64,000 bases of DNA from Spinacia oleracea (GCF_020520425.1 NC_079491.1:27767449-27831448), one strand, 5' to 3'. Shown: positions 23,400-35,638, counted from the first letter of the stretch. Notes: generated by a model from the sequence alone, not told the origin. Made by a program: numbers and translations.

Positions 23400-26199
23400 T
23401 CTTATTATTTTCATAATCTAAATTGCATGAACATGGTTAAATATTACAAATTTGCAAGAATTAAAAGGGGTGATTAATTTTCGTAATTGTTAATTAATTG
23501 CAAATTGCGTTTATTTAATTATACGTACGCAGTTTTTCGGCAGTTTCTTCGTTACTCATCCAAATCGAGTGATTTTTGTGTCAATTCCGCATGTAAAAGG
23601 CATTCTAAAATTTTGACAAAAACAGTATTTTTCTGCCGAACCCAGAATTCTCAAATTCGAAGCCTAACTATGACTTTTCGAAGGTTTTAGTTTTTCGAAT
23701 GCAAAATTTCGTAAATTTAAGATGTTAAATTAAATATTTGCGATTCTTGTTGATAAATCTTGAATTTTTGATTGACCTACTGTATATGTTTAACAAGTTT
23801 GAATGCCTAGCCTTGTTAATTATGCAATCTAATTTGTAATTATGATTAATTTGTTGAAAATTAGAATAATTTAGAATTAATTTGATTTTCATAATTAATT
23901 ATAATTTAATTAAATACCTATGATTAAAAACCACCATAAAAATTGTAAATTTATGATAAATTTTAAATTTTTATGACCTAGACTTGAAGCCATGTTAATC
24001 GGAAATCAATTGAATAATAAATTTTCGATTTTTCGCCCTAAAATTATGAAATTAATATTATTTATTAATTTGTCATTAATTTTAAATATAAAATTTTTAA
24101 ATTTTATGCGATTCGTTCATATAACTTGCACGCACAAAGCAATGGACGCTACGTGTTACCCTTAAGGGGTGTTGTATAATGCGGGCATGTGACGACGAGC
24201 AAGGGAGCTCGTCGCCCATGTGGCACGAATGCAATGAGCAAGGCCATGGTGCACGAGCACAAGGCAGCAGCCCTGCCTTGTGTCGTGGGCTATGAGCAAT
24301 GGACAAATGGGCATGGGCGAAGGCAAGGCACGGCAGTCGCGTGTGGGCAGCAAGCGAGCTGCGCCACAACGCGCACTGCCTCGCACAAGCGCGCGCAGCG
24401 AGCGCAAGCTCGCGTGCCACGAGTGCTGCGCCCAGCATCGATGCCTCGCGCAAGCGCGCGCAGCGAGCGCTGGCTCGCATCAAGCGAGCGCTGGCGAGCG
24501 CGCACAACGAGCGCTGGCGAGCGCGCGCAGCGAGCGCTGGCTCGCATGCAGCGAGCGCTGGCGAGCGAATGCAGCGAGCGATGGCTCGCGTGCATCGAGC
24601 GCTGGCGCGCGCGCAGCGAGCACAAGCTCGCGTGGAGCCTTGCGAAGGATAGCAGCAGCAGCTATGCAACGCAGCGCATGGGCTGCGCGCACATGGCCAG
24701 CGATGGTTGTGTGCGTGTGGCCCATGGGCGTGCAATGCGTAAGGTTATTGCGTTACGATTAGATCGTTTTGAAATTTTAATTTGAAATTTTCAGTTTACG
24801 TAATTTTAATTAATTTTAAAATTAATAATTTAAATTATTTTCTTGGATTTTAATTTTGAATATTGTAATTATAATAAATTTTATTTATTCTAATTATTTT
24901 ACTAAAATTAAAATCATGAATTAATTTAAATACGACTGAAATTAAATTAAACTTTTTGGATTCAATTATAAATTTATATGAGCTTTAAATTTTAATTAAA
25001 TTTGTATGTTTCCGGTTAGACTAGAAATACATTTTTATGTTTAAAATTAGTAAAGCATATGAATTTATTGGTTTGAGTGGGAGCCCTTTTTAGTCATAAA
25101 CTCTTGATTAGGTCTACAAATCCTTAAGGTTAAAACAACTTGATTAGAATTAATAAGGACTGCATAATTGGTAGATTATTGGTGCCCTTGATTAATTGCT
25201 GCAAATGTTTACGTGATACATAATGTGTTTTACTAACCAGCTATGTGGGCCATTCATGATAATGAATGGGTGAATGGTATATATTGTATATGTACTGTTT
25301 TGCAGGTTATGAAGTGACTAGTATGGCCCAAATAGGATAGAAAATATGGTCTGCGTACCATTAATTTGAATGTAATTGGTCTAAAGTACCAAAGTTGTTT
25401 TTCAATTCAAATATGGTCTGCGTACCATCAAATAGTTGTAATTAGTTTTAATTATAGCTTATCCTATTTGAAGAAAATGGTGCCTCCCACGGAGATTTTC
25501 AAGACGGACTTTGAAGTTAAAGCTTCAAGATGAAGTCGGGCCATACTAGATCACATTTATCTTATGCATGTTTTAAGTTATTTATTGCTTTTAAATATGT
25601 CTTAAAATGCATGAGATCAAAAGCTTGATTGTGTTGCATGATTAAGGATTTTAGTTCACTTAAAATCTAACCAACATAGTAAGAGCCTTAAGTTCCAAAC
25701 TTAAAAATTGAGTTATAAGGTGCCATGCCAAAATATACACTTGCTTGGATATCCTTTACATCAATCTAGTAATAGTTTTCGCTCAGCGAGGTGTTACTTA
25801 TTGGTCCTAAAGGGGCAAGGTACACAAATAATTGTGAGTACATGTTAGTTTTGGTGAAACTCAACGATATAAGTAAGGAGTCCTTTTATGTCGTGGCAAA
25901 ATCGATAGGTTTACCTAATAAGTTCTTAGACGTACCTATCAACCAAGAATAGTTTCTAGACTATTAGCAAAAGGCTTTTGCTTACCTAAGATGTTTTAGG
26001 ATTAAGTCGACAAACTGTGCTTAGTTCTTCAATGATTTTAGGATCTTGGAATCATTTTATTCACACCTGCCGGAACACATAACTTGAATAAAATGCTTAA
26101 TAAACATTGAATTATGCATGTATGCTAGAATTTAAGTTTATTAAGAGAAACTGTGAATGGTTATTTATTTGTTTATTCTTTTCAATTGTAGTTTTTAAT
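23400..26199 (+). other. long leader of nested copia with a GC-rich repeat island
   Basis: A 2.8-kb untranslated leader between primer-binding site and gag. It is strongly AT-rich except for an abrupt GC-rich island (about 24180-24760) made of recurring AGCGAGCGCTGGCTCGC-type words. Two copies of ATATGGTCTGCGTACCAT at about 25345 and 25411 form a short direct repeat. No protein can be supported here: the long open frames in the island are composition artefacts. Confidence 0.75.
24360..24640. repeat. GC-rich palindromic minisatellite in copia leader
   Basis: Irregular tandem copies of GCGCGCAGCGAGCGCTGG and CTCGCATCAAGCGAGCGCTGG, about 27-45 bp apart. AGCGCT forms the centre of near-palindromes. 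The motif closely resembles repeats in the Athila element at 39225-39448. Confidence 0.8.
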
Positions 26200-28101
26200 A
26201 TGGCAAACAACAATTCATTCAACATTCGATCAATTCTCGAAAAGGAGAAGTTGAACGGGAAAAACTTCCTTGACTGGCAAAGGAACTTGCAAATAGTTCT
26301 TATGCAGGAAGAAAAGGAGTATGTCCTAGAAGAGGCGATGCCCGAAGCCGCAGGCGACGGGGTCACTCAGGCAGCCCTCAATCGTTGGATTGATGCCAAC
26401 AAGGATGTGAAATGTCTAATGCTCGCCACCATGAGTGCGGATCTGCAGAAAACGTTCATCAACTCAGATGCTTTCACAATCATCAGTGAGTTGAAGAACA
26501 TGTTCCAAGATCTGGCTCGAGTCGAAAGATTCGAGACTCATAGGCAAATTCTTGAGACCAAGCTTAAGAAAGGCGAGCCCGTAAGTCCACATGTTCTCAA
26601 AATGATTGGACTCATTGAGAATATGAGTCGGCTGGATCAGCAATTTTCTCAGGAAATGGCTATAGACACCATCCTCCATTCTCTTCATAGCGGGTATGAT
26701 CAGTTCAAACTGAACTACAGTATGAATAGTCTGGACAAAACGCTCACTGAGCTTCACGGTATGCTGAAGACCGCTGAAAAGACGCTCAAAAGTGATAAGC
26801 AGGATGTGCTTATGGTGCGTGGGGGCAAGTTCAAGAAATCTGGAAAGAAGAGGAATGCTAAGAAAGGTGGCAACAAGGCCAGCCCAACTAAGCAAACTGG
26901 CGCCAAATCTGTAAAGAGGAAGGTCAGTCAACCCACTTCTGAATTCGAATGCTTCTACTGCAAGAAGAAGGGGCATTGGAAGAGAGATTGCTTGAAGCTA
27001 AAGGAAGATCAGAAGAACGGAACAGTCGTTCCATCTTCAGGTATTTTCGTTATAGACTGTATACTTGCTAATTCAACTTCTTGGGTATTAGATACAGGTT
27101 GTGGCTCACACTTATGTTCCAATCCACAGGGACTAAGAAGAAGTAGAAAGTTAAGCAAGGGTGAAGTCGACCTACGAGTGGGAAATGGAGCACGGATTGC
27201 TGCATTAGCTGTAGGAACTTATTATTTGTCGTTGCCCTCCGGGCTAGTTTTGGAACTGGAAGAATGTTTCCATGTTCCAAGTCTTACTAAAAACATCATT
27301 TTAGTTTCTTGCTTAGATGCTAAGGGATTTTCCTTTTTAATAAAAGACAATAGTTGTTCATTTTATTTTAAAGAGATGTTTTATGGATCTGCTAGATTAG
27401 TCAATGGACTTTATTTATTAGATCACGACAAACAAGTATATAACAAAAATACCAAAAAGGCCAAAAAGGATGATTCAGATCTCACCTATCTGTGGCATTG
27501 TCGATTAGGCCATATAAACTTGAAACGCTTAGAAAGACTTCAAAAGGAAGGAATTCTAGAACCATTTGACTTAGAGGATTATGGTAAATGCGAATCATGT
27601 TTACTTGGCAAAATGACAAAGCAACCTTTCTCTAAAGTTGGAGAAATAGCAAATGAACTATTGGGTTTAATCCATACAGATGTATGTGGACCAATGAGTA
27701 CAAATGCTAGAGGTGGTTTCAGCTACTTTATCACTTTCACTGATGACTTCAGTAGATATGGTTATGTCTACCTAATGAAGCATAAGTCTGAATCCTTTAA
27801 CAAATTCAAGGAATTTCAGAGTGAAGTAGAGAATCAATTAGGCAAGAAGATTAAGGCACTGCGGTCTGATAGAGGCGGTGAATATCTGAGCTATGAATTT
27901 GATGACCATCTGAAAGAATGTGGAATTCTATCAGAATTGACTCCTCCTGGAACACCACAATGGAACGGTGTGTCGGAACGGAGGAACAGAACCTTGCTAG
28001 ACATGGTCAGGTCAATGATGGGCCAGGCCAAACTTCCATTAGAATTTTGGGGACATGCACTAAATACAGCTGCACTCACTATAAATAAGAGCTCGGTCTA
28101 A
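26200..28101 (+). pseudogene. nested copia gag-protease-integrase (frameshifted)
   Basis: First half of the copia polyprotein. The Met at 26200 (MANNNSFNIRSILEKEKLNG) is chosen over an upstream in-frame Met (26107) because Gag homology starts there. Gag runs to about residue 225, zinc knuckle CFYCKKKGHWKRDC is at about 251-264, protease WVLDTGCGSHL at about 296-303, integrase HCRLGH...CESCLLGK at about 432-468, then catalytic D (HTDVCGP, about 493), D (RSDRGGEY, about 555) and E (GVSERRNR, about 591). The frame stops at 28101, within the integrase C-terminal part, and coding resumes one frame over. Apart from that shift the protein looks well preserved. Confidence 0.93.
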
Positions 28102-30166
28102 AGCTGTCGAAAAGACTCCATACGAATTATGGTTTGGAAAGCCTCCAAATGTGTCTTTTCTTAAGATTTGGGGATGTGAAGTATACGTCAAACGATTAAT
28201 TTCAGACAAACTTCATCCAAAATCTGACAAATGTATCCTTGTGGGCTATCCAAAGGAAACAAAGGGGTATTACTTCTACAATACATCTGAGAACAAGGTG
28301 TTTGTTGCTCGAGATGGTGTCTTTTTGGAGAAAGATCACATTTCCAAAATGACAAGTGGGAGAAAAGTAGACCTCGAAGAAATTCGAGTCGAACAACAAA
28401 CTCTAGAGAATGCTCAAGATGACATTCAGGATGAAACTCAGAGATCTTTAGAAGAATCTGGTGAGAATCATGGTCAATCTACAAATGTTACCCCGCGTAG
28501 ATCGCAAAGATACAGATCTCAACCGGAAAGGTACTTAGGTATTTTGACGAACGAGAGCTATGACGTTCTATTACTTGAAAGTGATGAACCTGCGACTTAC
28601 AAACAAGCTATGACGAGCCCTAGCTCCAAGCAATGGCAAGAAGCCATGCAATCTGAATTAGACTCCATGTCTGAAAACCAAGTATGGGATTTGGTCAATT
28701 TGCCAGATTGCTACCAAGCCATTGGAAGCAAATGGGTTTTCAAACTGAAAAAGGAGAAGGATGGGAAACTTGAAGTTTTCAAAGCTAGATTGGTTGCAAA
28801 AGGTTACAGGCAAGTCCACGGTGTGGATTACGATGAAACCTTTTCACCAGTTGCAATGCTAAAGTCTATTCGGATAATGTTAGCTATCGCTGCATATTAC
28901 GATTACGAAATATGGCAGATGGATGTCAAAACTGCTTTCTTAAACGGCGTTTTAACAGAAACTGTGTTTATGACACAGCCTGAAGGTTTTGAGGATCCAA
29001 AGAACGCTAAAAAGGTATGCAAGCTAAAGAAGTCAATCTACGGATTGAAGCAGGCATCCAGGAGCTGGAATATACGTTTTGATGAAGCAGTCAGTGACTT
29101 TGGTTTCATCAAGAACGCAGACGAATCTTGTGTATACAAGAAGGTCAGTGGGAGCAAAATTGCTTTCCTAGTATTGTATATCGACGACATATTACTTATC
29201 GGAAATGACATTCCTATGTTGAACTCTGTCAAGATTTGGCTTGGGAAATGTTTTTCGATGAAAGTTCTAGGAGAAGCACAGTACATATTGGGCATCAAGA
29301 TTTACAGAGATAGATCTAAAAGGATGATTGGACTTAGTCAAAGCACTTATATCAATAAGGTGCTTGATAGGTTCAAGATGGCGGACTCCAAGCGAGGCTA
29401 CCTACCCATGTCTCATGGAATGACTCTAAGCAAGAATCAGTGCCCAAAAACACTTGATGAGCGTAGACGAATGAATGGGATTCCATATGCATCATTGATT
29501 GGTTCAATAATGTATGCTATGATATGTACACGCCCGGATGTTGCGTATGCACTCAGTGCTACGAGCAGATACCAGTCAGACCCAGGAGAGGCGCATTGGA
29601 CTGCTGCCAAGAATATTCTGAAGTACCTTAAAAGGCACAAAGATGACTTCCTGGTCTATGGGGGAGATGATGAATTAATTGTTAAAGGCTATACGGACGC
29701 AAGTTTCCAAACCGACAAAGATGATTTCAGATCACAGTCTGGGTTTGTCTTCTGCCTCAACGGAGGAACAGTAAGCTGGAAAAGTGCTAAGCAAAGCACC
29801 ATTGCGGATTCTACAACTGAAGCGGAGTACATTGCTGCACATGAAGCAGCAAAGGAAGCTATATGGCTAAGGAAGTTCATAGGTGAACTTGGTGTAGTCC
29901 CCTCCATTAAAGGACCAATAGCCCTGTATTGTGATAATAACGGAGCTATTGCACAGGCAAAGGAGCCTGGACACCACCAGAGAGTCAAGCATGTACTTCG
30001 TAGATTTCACCTTTTACGAGAGTTCGTTGAAAGAAAAGAAGTCGAGATAAGCAAAATTGGAACTGATGACAACATATCAGATCCATTGACTAAACCTCTG
30101 CCGCAGGCGAAGCACAACTCGCACACTGCAGCTATGGGAATCAAGCATATTGGAGAATGGCTTTGA
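28085..30166 (+). pseudogene. nested copia integrase end, reverse transcriptase, RNase H
   Basis: Continuation of the polyprotein in another frame, open from 28085 to the stop at 30166. It holds the integrase C-terminal region (TPYELWFGKPPNVSFLKIWG), reverse transcriptase with QMDVKTAFLNG and YIDDILL (about 29176-29196), and RNase H with YTDASFQTDKDD, the STTEAEYIA motif (about 29810) and YCDNNGA. The end of copia pol (SDPLTKPLPQ) is intact. Only the frame break near 28085-28101 separates it from the first half. Confidence 0.93.
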
Positions 30167-31020
30167 TGTCTCTGTTTAATGTTTTAAAGTTTTAGAGTTT
30201 AAATCTTTGTAAAACATTATTGGTTAATCATTCACAATAAATGAAAAGAATTCATTTTTCCATTTAATTTGTGGTTTATTAAATGATGAGTCCCTTCAAT
30301 TTGACGATATATTCAAGATAGACTGTCAGGACCAGTCCTGTGACTAAGAAATGTCTATCAAGTGAACTTGAATGTCAAAGGTTGAAAATGGTCCCTAGTC
30401 GGAGTTTTCTATAAAATTGGACGCATAGAAAACGTTAGACGACTAGAATGCAAGATGACTAGTAGTTCTGTTTCTTGAACTATGTGGACATGGCAATGTC
30501 ATAATCATTTGCATAGATACTTACTTTGGGAAGACTAGTATCGGACAAGACCTATGAAACTTTACTGTAAGAGATGAAAATCTGTCATAAGTAAATTTCA
30601 TTAAAATTATTAGACACTAAATCCTCAATACCTGAGTGATTTGAGATTACTTGTTTGAGAACTGGTTGCTTTGACGTTGACCAACCGTCGCACCGTAAAA
30701 GGAGGCTATAAAGGCAACGCTCAGGTAATCACCTATCAAACGAAGTCTAATCTCAAGATCGCAAGATTGGGATTGTCCTCCCATAAATCGGGATGAGATG
30801 CTTAAAAGTTGTACAAGGCCACTCGGAGAGCTAGAAACTGTGAAATGCATGGCCGTGCTCGGATGAATCATAGGCTATGATTATCTGTTTATTTGATCAG
30901 TTGAACTCTGAAACCGAGGAACACCTCTGGACATAATAAGGATGACAACTCTTACCTTATGTTCAAGAGCAAGCATCGAGCGACAAAGGAATTAGAAAAT
31001 GCACACTTGTCCCTAAGGAC
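30167..31020 (+). other. 3' untranslated part of nested copia
   Basis: Non-coding sequence between pol and the polypurine tract, with no env-like frame and nothing else recognised. Confidence 0.7.
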
Positions 31021-31031
31021 AAGTGGGAGAC
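31021..31031 (+). other. polypurine tract of nested copia
   Basis: AAGTGGGAGAC abuts the 3' LTR; AGTGGGAGA is a common copia plus-strand primer. Confidence 0.8.
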
Positions 31032-32428
31032 TGAAGGAAATAATGCCCTTGGTCCAAGTATGCATTCAATGTTAAGTCTAATAAATGCGGTTCAGTATTA
31101 ATTAACAAGTTAATAATTCAGTGAGATCAAGTGAGCTGAATGCCTAGCTAGAGGCCGATTCAGTTCAAGTGGAATTAATGATATTAATCCACAACTTACT
31201 CTTGACTGAACCCGTAGGGTCACACAAATAGTACGTAAACGGATCAAGTATTTAATGGCATTAAATACTCCATCTATGGATATTCGGAATCGACGGATCT
31301 TGGTTTCAGTGGGAGCTGAGATCGTCACAGGCAAGAAAAGAATACTCCGGAAACGATGATATTGCCGGAAACGGAAATATGGATCGTATCGGAAATATAA
31401 ATATTATCCAAGTCGTAGATGTTGCCGGAAACGGAAACATGGTACGTATCGGAAAATATTATCGGAAATGGAAATATTGCCGGAATCGGAAATATTGCCG
31501 GAAACGGAAATATTGTCAGAATCGGAAATATTATCGGAATCGGAAAATAATTCCGGAAACGGAAATATTAAATATTTGTTCGAAACGGAAATCAATTCCG
31601 GAATCGAAAATATTAAATATTGTTCGTATCGGAAATGAATTCTGGAATCGAGAATTTAATCGGAAGCGTATCGTACGAATTAGCATCGGACGAGGCCTGC
31701 CAGACGAAGGCCCAGCACGAAGCCGGGCCATCGCCCAGCAAGCCAAGCGAAACAACCACAGGCCAAGCATACGACCAGGCCCAACGCAAAAGCCAGGCCC
31801 AGCCGTAGCTTGGTCGCGCGCGCGGGCAAGGCTGCGACAGTGGGCCTTGCGCTGTGCGCTCGGCGTGGGCCGCAAGGCCTGCGTGCGGGCGTGCGGTGCT
31901 TGTGCGCCACTCGTGTGTGTTACTCGGAATCCTAAGGCAACCGGGATTCGTAATATGATTAAATCTAATCCTAATAGATAAACTTTGTTTAATTAGAATC
32001 CTAGTAGGGTTATAATTAAATAGATTTGTATTTTAATAGGATTATAATTCCTTTCCATAAACTCTATAAATAAGTGCCTAGGGTCACTTATTTACAACGT
32101 GTTTTCAAGTATTCAAAGTGAGTTTTTGAGAGAAAAAATTCAGTCACACATTTGCCTAAAAGTGCCGAAAATTAATAGTACCTTAAGGGCGATTCTAGTT
32201 GGTCAATCTTAAGGCGGACCCGGACGTGTTGTGGACTATCTACGGAGGGACGACACTTGGAGTCCTAAAGACTTGTTCTTGTTCGGTTCGGGCGCAGCTA
32301 GGGAAGGCACGCAACAAAGAGTATGCATCTAAACTGTGCTAAATGGTTATGTGTAAATAATATGTATTCCTGGCTTAATGGTTGTTTCCGCATGATTTAT
32401 GAATTGTCATATGTATCATAACCTAACA
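31032..32428 (+). repeat. 3' LTR of nested copia
   Basis: 1397 bp, partner of 21990-23384, same TG...CA borders, about 99% identical by eye. It is directly followed by GAACA, the target duplication, and then by the resumed outer copia. Confidence 0.95.
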
Positions 32429-32433
32429 GAACA

Positions 32434-33260
32434 AAATGTTTCTTTGCCAGCAAAAGTATGCACAGGAAATCTTGGCCCGGGCCGATATGTCTTCTTGCAA
32501 AGCCGCCGCCACACCAGTTGACACCAAATCTAAGCTTAGTGCCACGAGTGGTAAGCCAATCGCTGACCCTTCTGTCTATCGTCAGCTTGCGGGTGCTCTC
32601 CAGTATCTTACTTTCACCAGACCAGATATATCGTATGCCGTTCAGCAGGTTTGTTTATTCATGCATGACCCTCGTGAATCACACTTTCATGCTCTGAAAC
32701 GGGTTCTTCGATATGTCAAAGATACTCTTGATTATGGCATGCACTTCTCTTCGGCCTCTCCTGCTGGCCTGGTTTCCTATTCCAATGCGGATTGGGGTGG
32801 TTGTCCGGATACTCGTCGTTCTACGTCCGGATATTGTGTTTTCCTTGGTGATAATCTGATTTCATGGTCGTCTAAACGACAAGCTACTTTATCTCGGTCC
32901 AATGCAGAGGCCGAGTACAGGGGCGTGGCTAATGTCGTGGCTGAAACGGCATGGATTCGGAACTTGCTCTTGGAACTTCATTGTCCCCTTCGGCGCGCCA
33001 CGGCCGTTTATTGTGATAATATTAGTGCGGTATACATGTCCCATAATCCGGTCCATCATCAACGCACTAAGCACGTGGAAATGGATATTCATTTTGTTCG
33101 GGAAAAGGTCGCTCTTGGTCATATTCGGGTTCTCCATGTCCCGTCGTCGTTTCAGTATGCGGACATTTTCACTAAGGGCCTACCTTCCCCCTTGTTCGTT
33201 GATTTCCGATCCAGTCTAAGCGTCCGTCCACCTCCCGCTCCGACTGAGGGGGTGTGTTAG
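32434..33260 (+). pseudogene. outer copia pol, 3' portion (RNase H)
   Basis: After the nested element the outer polyprotein resumes with the end of reverse transcriptase and RNase H: KYAQEILARADMSSCKAAAT, FTRPDISYAVQQ, SNADWGGCPDTRRSTSGYC, LSRSNAEAEYRG, YCDNISAVYMS and HVPSSFQYADIFTKGLP. The frame is open to the stop at 33260. The final Cys codon and the TAG stop are the first six bases of the right LTR (TGTTAG), so the protein end is fixed by the LTR border itself. Confidence 0.92.
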
Positions 33261-33400
33261 ACACAATAATATGGATATATTATTGTTACATAAATAGCAT
33301 TGTAAATATAGAAACATGTAAACCCTAGTTGACTTTGTAAACTATATATATGTTGATAATCAATGCATAGCCTCCTAAGGGAGAATCATACAACTCTACA
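33255..33400 (+). repeat. 3' LTR of outer copia (right border uncertain)
   Basis: It starts TGTTAGACAC after the purine-rich GAGGGGGTG. Bases 33255-33347 equal 18068-18160. The remainder (ATATGTTGATAATCAATGC...) is probably original R/U5 sequence lost from the left LTR. The end at 33400 rests only on ACA plus a near-match target duplication. Confidence 0.65.
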
Positions 33401-34008
33401 TATATGTTGCAAAAATTATAGTGGAATAGGGCATGTTGCTTCATAATATGTTATAGGCAGGAAAATAGTATGGGGTAATTAAGGTACAAATCATGCACCT
33501 CACCAAATACCAATTGTGGGTTCCTAAGTTATCATAGAAGCAGGTAGAAGAAGAGGTCGGGTATCAAACTATCAAATGGTTTAGAAAAGGACAGTAGACA
33601 CATACTAACAAAGAAAATAGTTGTGAACAACATTGAGATTTTTTTTTGCAGCACTAGGTGGGCATAATGCATGCCAGAGATATTGGTGCAGAGAGTCCTT
33701 TGAAGAACGGGGATGGAGATGAACATATAGGGTAAATGACGAGGGGTTAACCATAATGGATAATATAGTTGTGTGGAATGTCATGTGTCTTAACTATTTG
33801 GATAAGAACTGGGGTAAACGTTTCGTTCACTTTCACAATGTTAAGTTGTTATGAATCCTGATAACAAAGATCAAAGCTCATGCCTAACTTGGGATATCTA
33901 TGTCTAAGTATTTGCCAAGGTGGTGTATAACTACTATTCATGCTCTACATATAGGGGAGGGGGAGGGGGAGGGGGGAATAACATTTCATTGTGAGAACTG
34001 TATATTAT
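33401..34008. other. non-coding stretch between copia and Athila
   Basis: No gene recognised. A G-rich run (GGGGAGGGGGAGGGGGAGGG, about 33954-33977) lies shortly before the truncated Athila LTR. Confidence 0.5.
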
Positions 34009-34850
34009 TAACTAATGAAGCTAAAGCAATAATGTAAATGTGAAATTATCAATGAATTTAAAAGGTCTAGGGCGTCTGTTCGGTTCACCATGCTTATACC
34101 AATCCAAGAACACAAATCAATCCATAAATGAATAAACTAAGCCGAGTAATTAAAGTACATGTTAATCCTACGGTCGGGTCTTAACACTTTCAATTCAACA
34201 TATGCAGTACGGTCGCTAACATAATCAGAATTGCCGATTGCACTAAGCCTCTAAAAATACGATCTTTCGATTCTAATTCCTATTAGCTAGATAATCAATT
34301 CATGAAACTAGCCGATAACATGAATCAACAATTAAAACAAATCAATCGGAATACTCAAGCAATAATCTATAAATTAACAAACTTTATGCATAATAATCAT
34401 GGTATAAACATGGCTTCCCTTACTTAGCCCTAGAGTACGACTACTCGCTCATAATTGAATTAATAAACATGATAGAAATAATAAACATGAATTTCATAAT
34501 CAAAGGAAAAATTAAACTAAGGAACGAAAACAATAATAATAAATTAAAGCAAAAGAAATTATGAAAAATACCTCTATATTGATTAATTGAATGGAATGAA
34601 CTAGGGCTCAATAATGTGTAGAGAGAGAAATAAAACTGAGCGTTTAAAAGAATTCTAAGGAAATAATAACATGAGGGAAATAAATTAGTTCCCTTGAGTA
34701 TTTATATGCTCCTATTTTCTAAAATAAAATAAATAAATAAATATGAAAATAAAAAATAAAAGTCGTCGATGATTGGTCGATGGAGCGATGATGTGGCAGC
34801 CAAACCCGAGCACGAGCCGCGCACACGGGAAGATAGATGGCGAGGCATGG

Positions 34851-35211
34851 GCAGCGAGGGATCTCGCGCACCATCCCTCGCTGGCATCATGATGAGCGAC
34901 TAGCAAGAAGGTAGAGCAGCGAGGGAGCTAGCGAGCCATCCCTCGCTGCCCTGCGCGTGTGTGTAGCAAGCTAAGCGACGAAGCTATAGGCAGCGAGGGA
35001 GCTAGCGAGCCATCCCTCGCTGGTCTAGTGAAGTACAGCAAGACAAGACGACGAGCAACGAGGCAGCGAGGGAGCTAGCGAGCCATCCCTCGCTGGCCTA
35101 GTGAGATGCATAGCAGGCCAAGGCGACGAGCAACGAGGCAGCGAGGGAGCTAGCGAGCCATCCCTCGCTGGCCTAGTGAAGCAAGCAACCATGAAGCGAT
35201 GAGGCACGACG
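34851..35211. repeat. five-copy ~74-bp tandem repeat in LTR
   Basis: Units start at 34851, 34916, 34990, 35063 and 35138. Each opens with GCAGCGAGGGAGCTAGCGAG followed by CCATCCCTCGCTGG, an inverted pair (AGCGAGGGA/TCCCTCGCT) able to form a hairpin. Spacers between the conserved cores vary more than the cores. Confidence 0.9.
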
Positions 35212-35330
35212 ATAGATGTAGCGAGCCAACGATAAATGTAGCGAGCCTACGATAGATATCTTGCGAGCCAACGAGGGATCTTGCGAGCCAACGAGGGATC
35301 TTGCGAGCCAACGGGGGATCTTGCGAGGCT
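35212..35330. repeat. 20-bp tandem repeat in LTR
   Basis: Successive copies of GCGAGCCAACGAGGGATCTT with degenerate units at the left (GATAGATGTAGCGAGCCAAC). Three are near-perfect at about 35266-35330. Confidence 0.85.
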
Positions 35331-35624
35331 ATGCACAAGCGATACATCGAGTTAATCATCCCCGGAAAACTCAATTCTCCGATCAAACACTTCGTCTCCG
35401 ACTCAAACCATCCGGTGATCATTCGTTCCACCTCCAAACACTCCGAAAGCACCCAAATGATTGTAAAATCACCTGAAATATCAAAGAAAACACAAACGGA
35501 GCGTAATAGAGTACAATAACGACGACTTATGCAATTATGACTCTAAATGCAACTAAAATGAGACGAATGCCTAGAAATGCAACCTAAATGAGCCTAGAAT
35601 ACCCTATATAAATATGATTCATCA

Positions 35625-35638
35625 AATTCCCCCAAGCT
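35625..35638 (-). other. polypurine tract of Athila element
   Basis: On the minus strand AGCTTGGGGGAATT abuts the LTR start TGATGAATC. Confidence 0.8.

Larger units (their letters stand above)
21990..32428 (+). mobile_element. nested Ty1/copia element, 10.4 kb
   Basis: A full-length copia element with 1.4-kb LTRs, a very long leader (2.8 kb), gag-pol and a 0.86-kb 3' untranslated part. GAACA stands on both sides (21985-21989 and 32429-32433), a perfect 5-bp target duplication inside the outer copia's reverse-transcriptase region. By eye the LTRs differ by 13 substitutions and two 1-base indels in about 1.4 kb. Size and zinc-knuckle Gag suggest a Tork/Angela-type lineage (inference). A frameshift in integrase disables it. 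Confidence 0.96.
18068..33400 (+). mobile_element. outer Ty1/copia element, split by a nested copia
   Basis: A copia retrotransposon of about 4.9 kb when the 10.4-kb insertion (21990-32433) is discounted. It has a rearranged left LTR, primer-binding site, gag-pol, polypurine tract and right LTR. The short LTR and Gag without a zinc knuckle resemble the Ale/Retrofit group (inference). The right boundary is uncertain: a candidate end is CTCTACA at 33400 followed by TATAT, to be compared with TATAC left of 18068. The element is dead because its reverse-transcriptase/RNase H region is interrupted. Confidence 0.9.
34009..35624 (-). repeat. 3' LTR of Athila element, outer end missing
   Basis: It matches the right LTR from its base 148 on. 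Bases 34009-34567 and 45896-46454 are nearly identical (one difference seen), then similarity drops sharply. It ends ATGATTCATCA next to the polypurine tract. The inner half holds two tandem-repeat arrays absent from the right LTR. Confidence 0.85.

Noticed and set aside
24097..24785. Several overlapping open frames on both strands, up to about 212 codons, Ala/Arg/Ser-rich
   Set aside because: They sit in the GC-rich palindromic repeat island of the copia leader; open on both strands and repeated in sequence, they reflect composition, not a protein.
34851..35330. Regularly spaced repeats reminiscent of a CRISPR array
   Set aside because: Spacers are related to each other, the repeats lie in a plant LTR, and no cas-like gene exists in the window.
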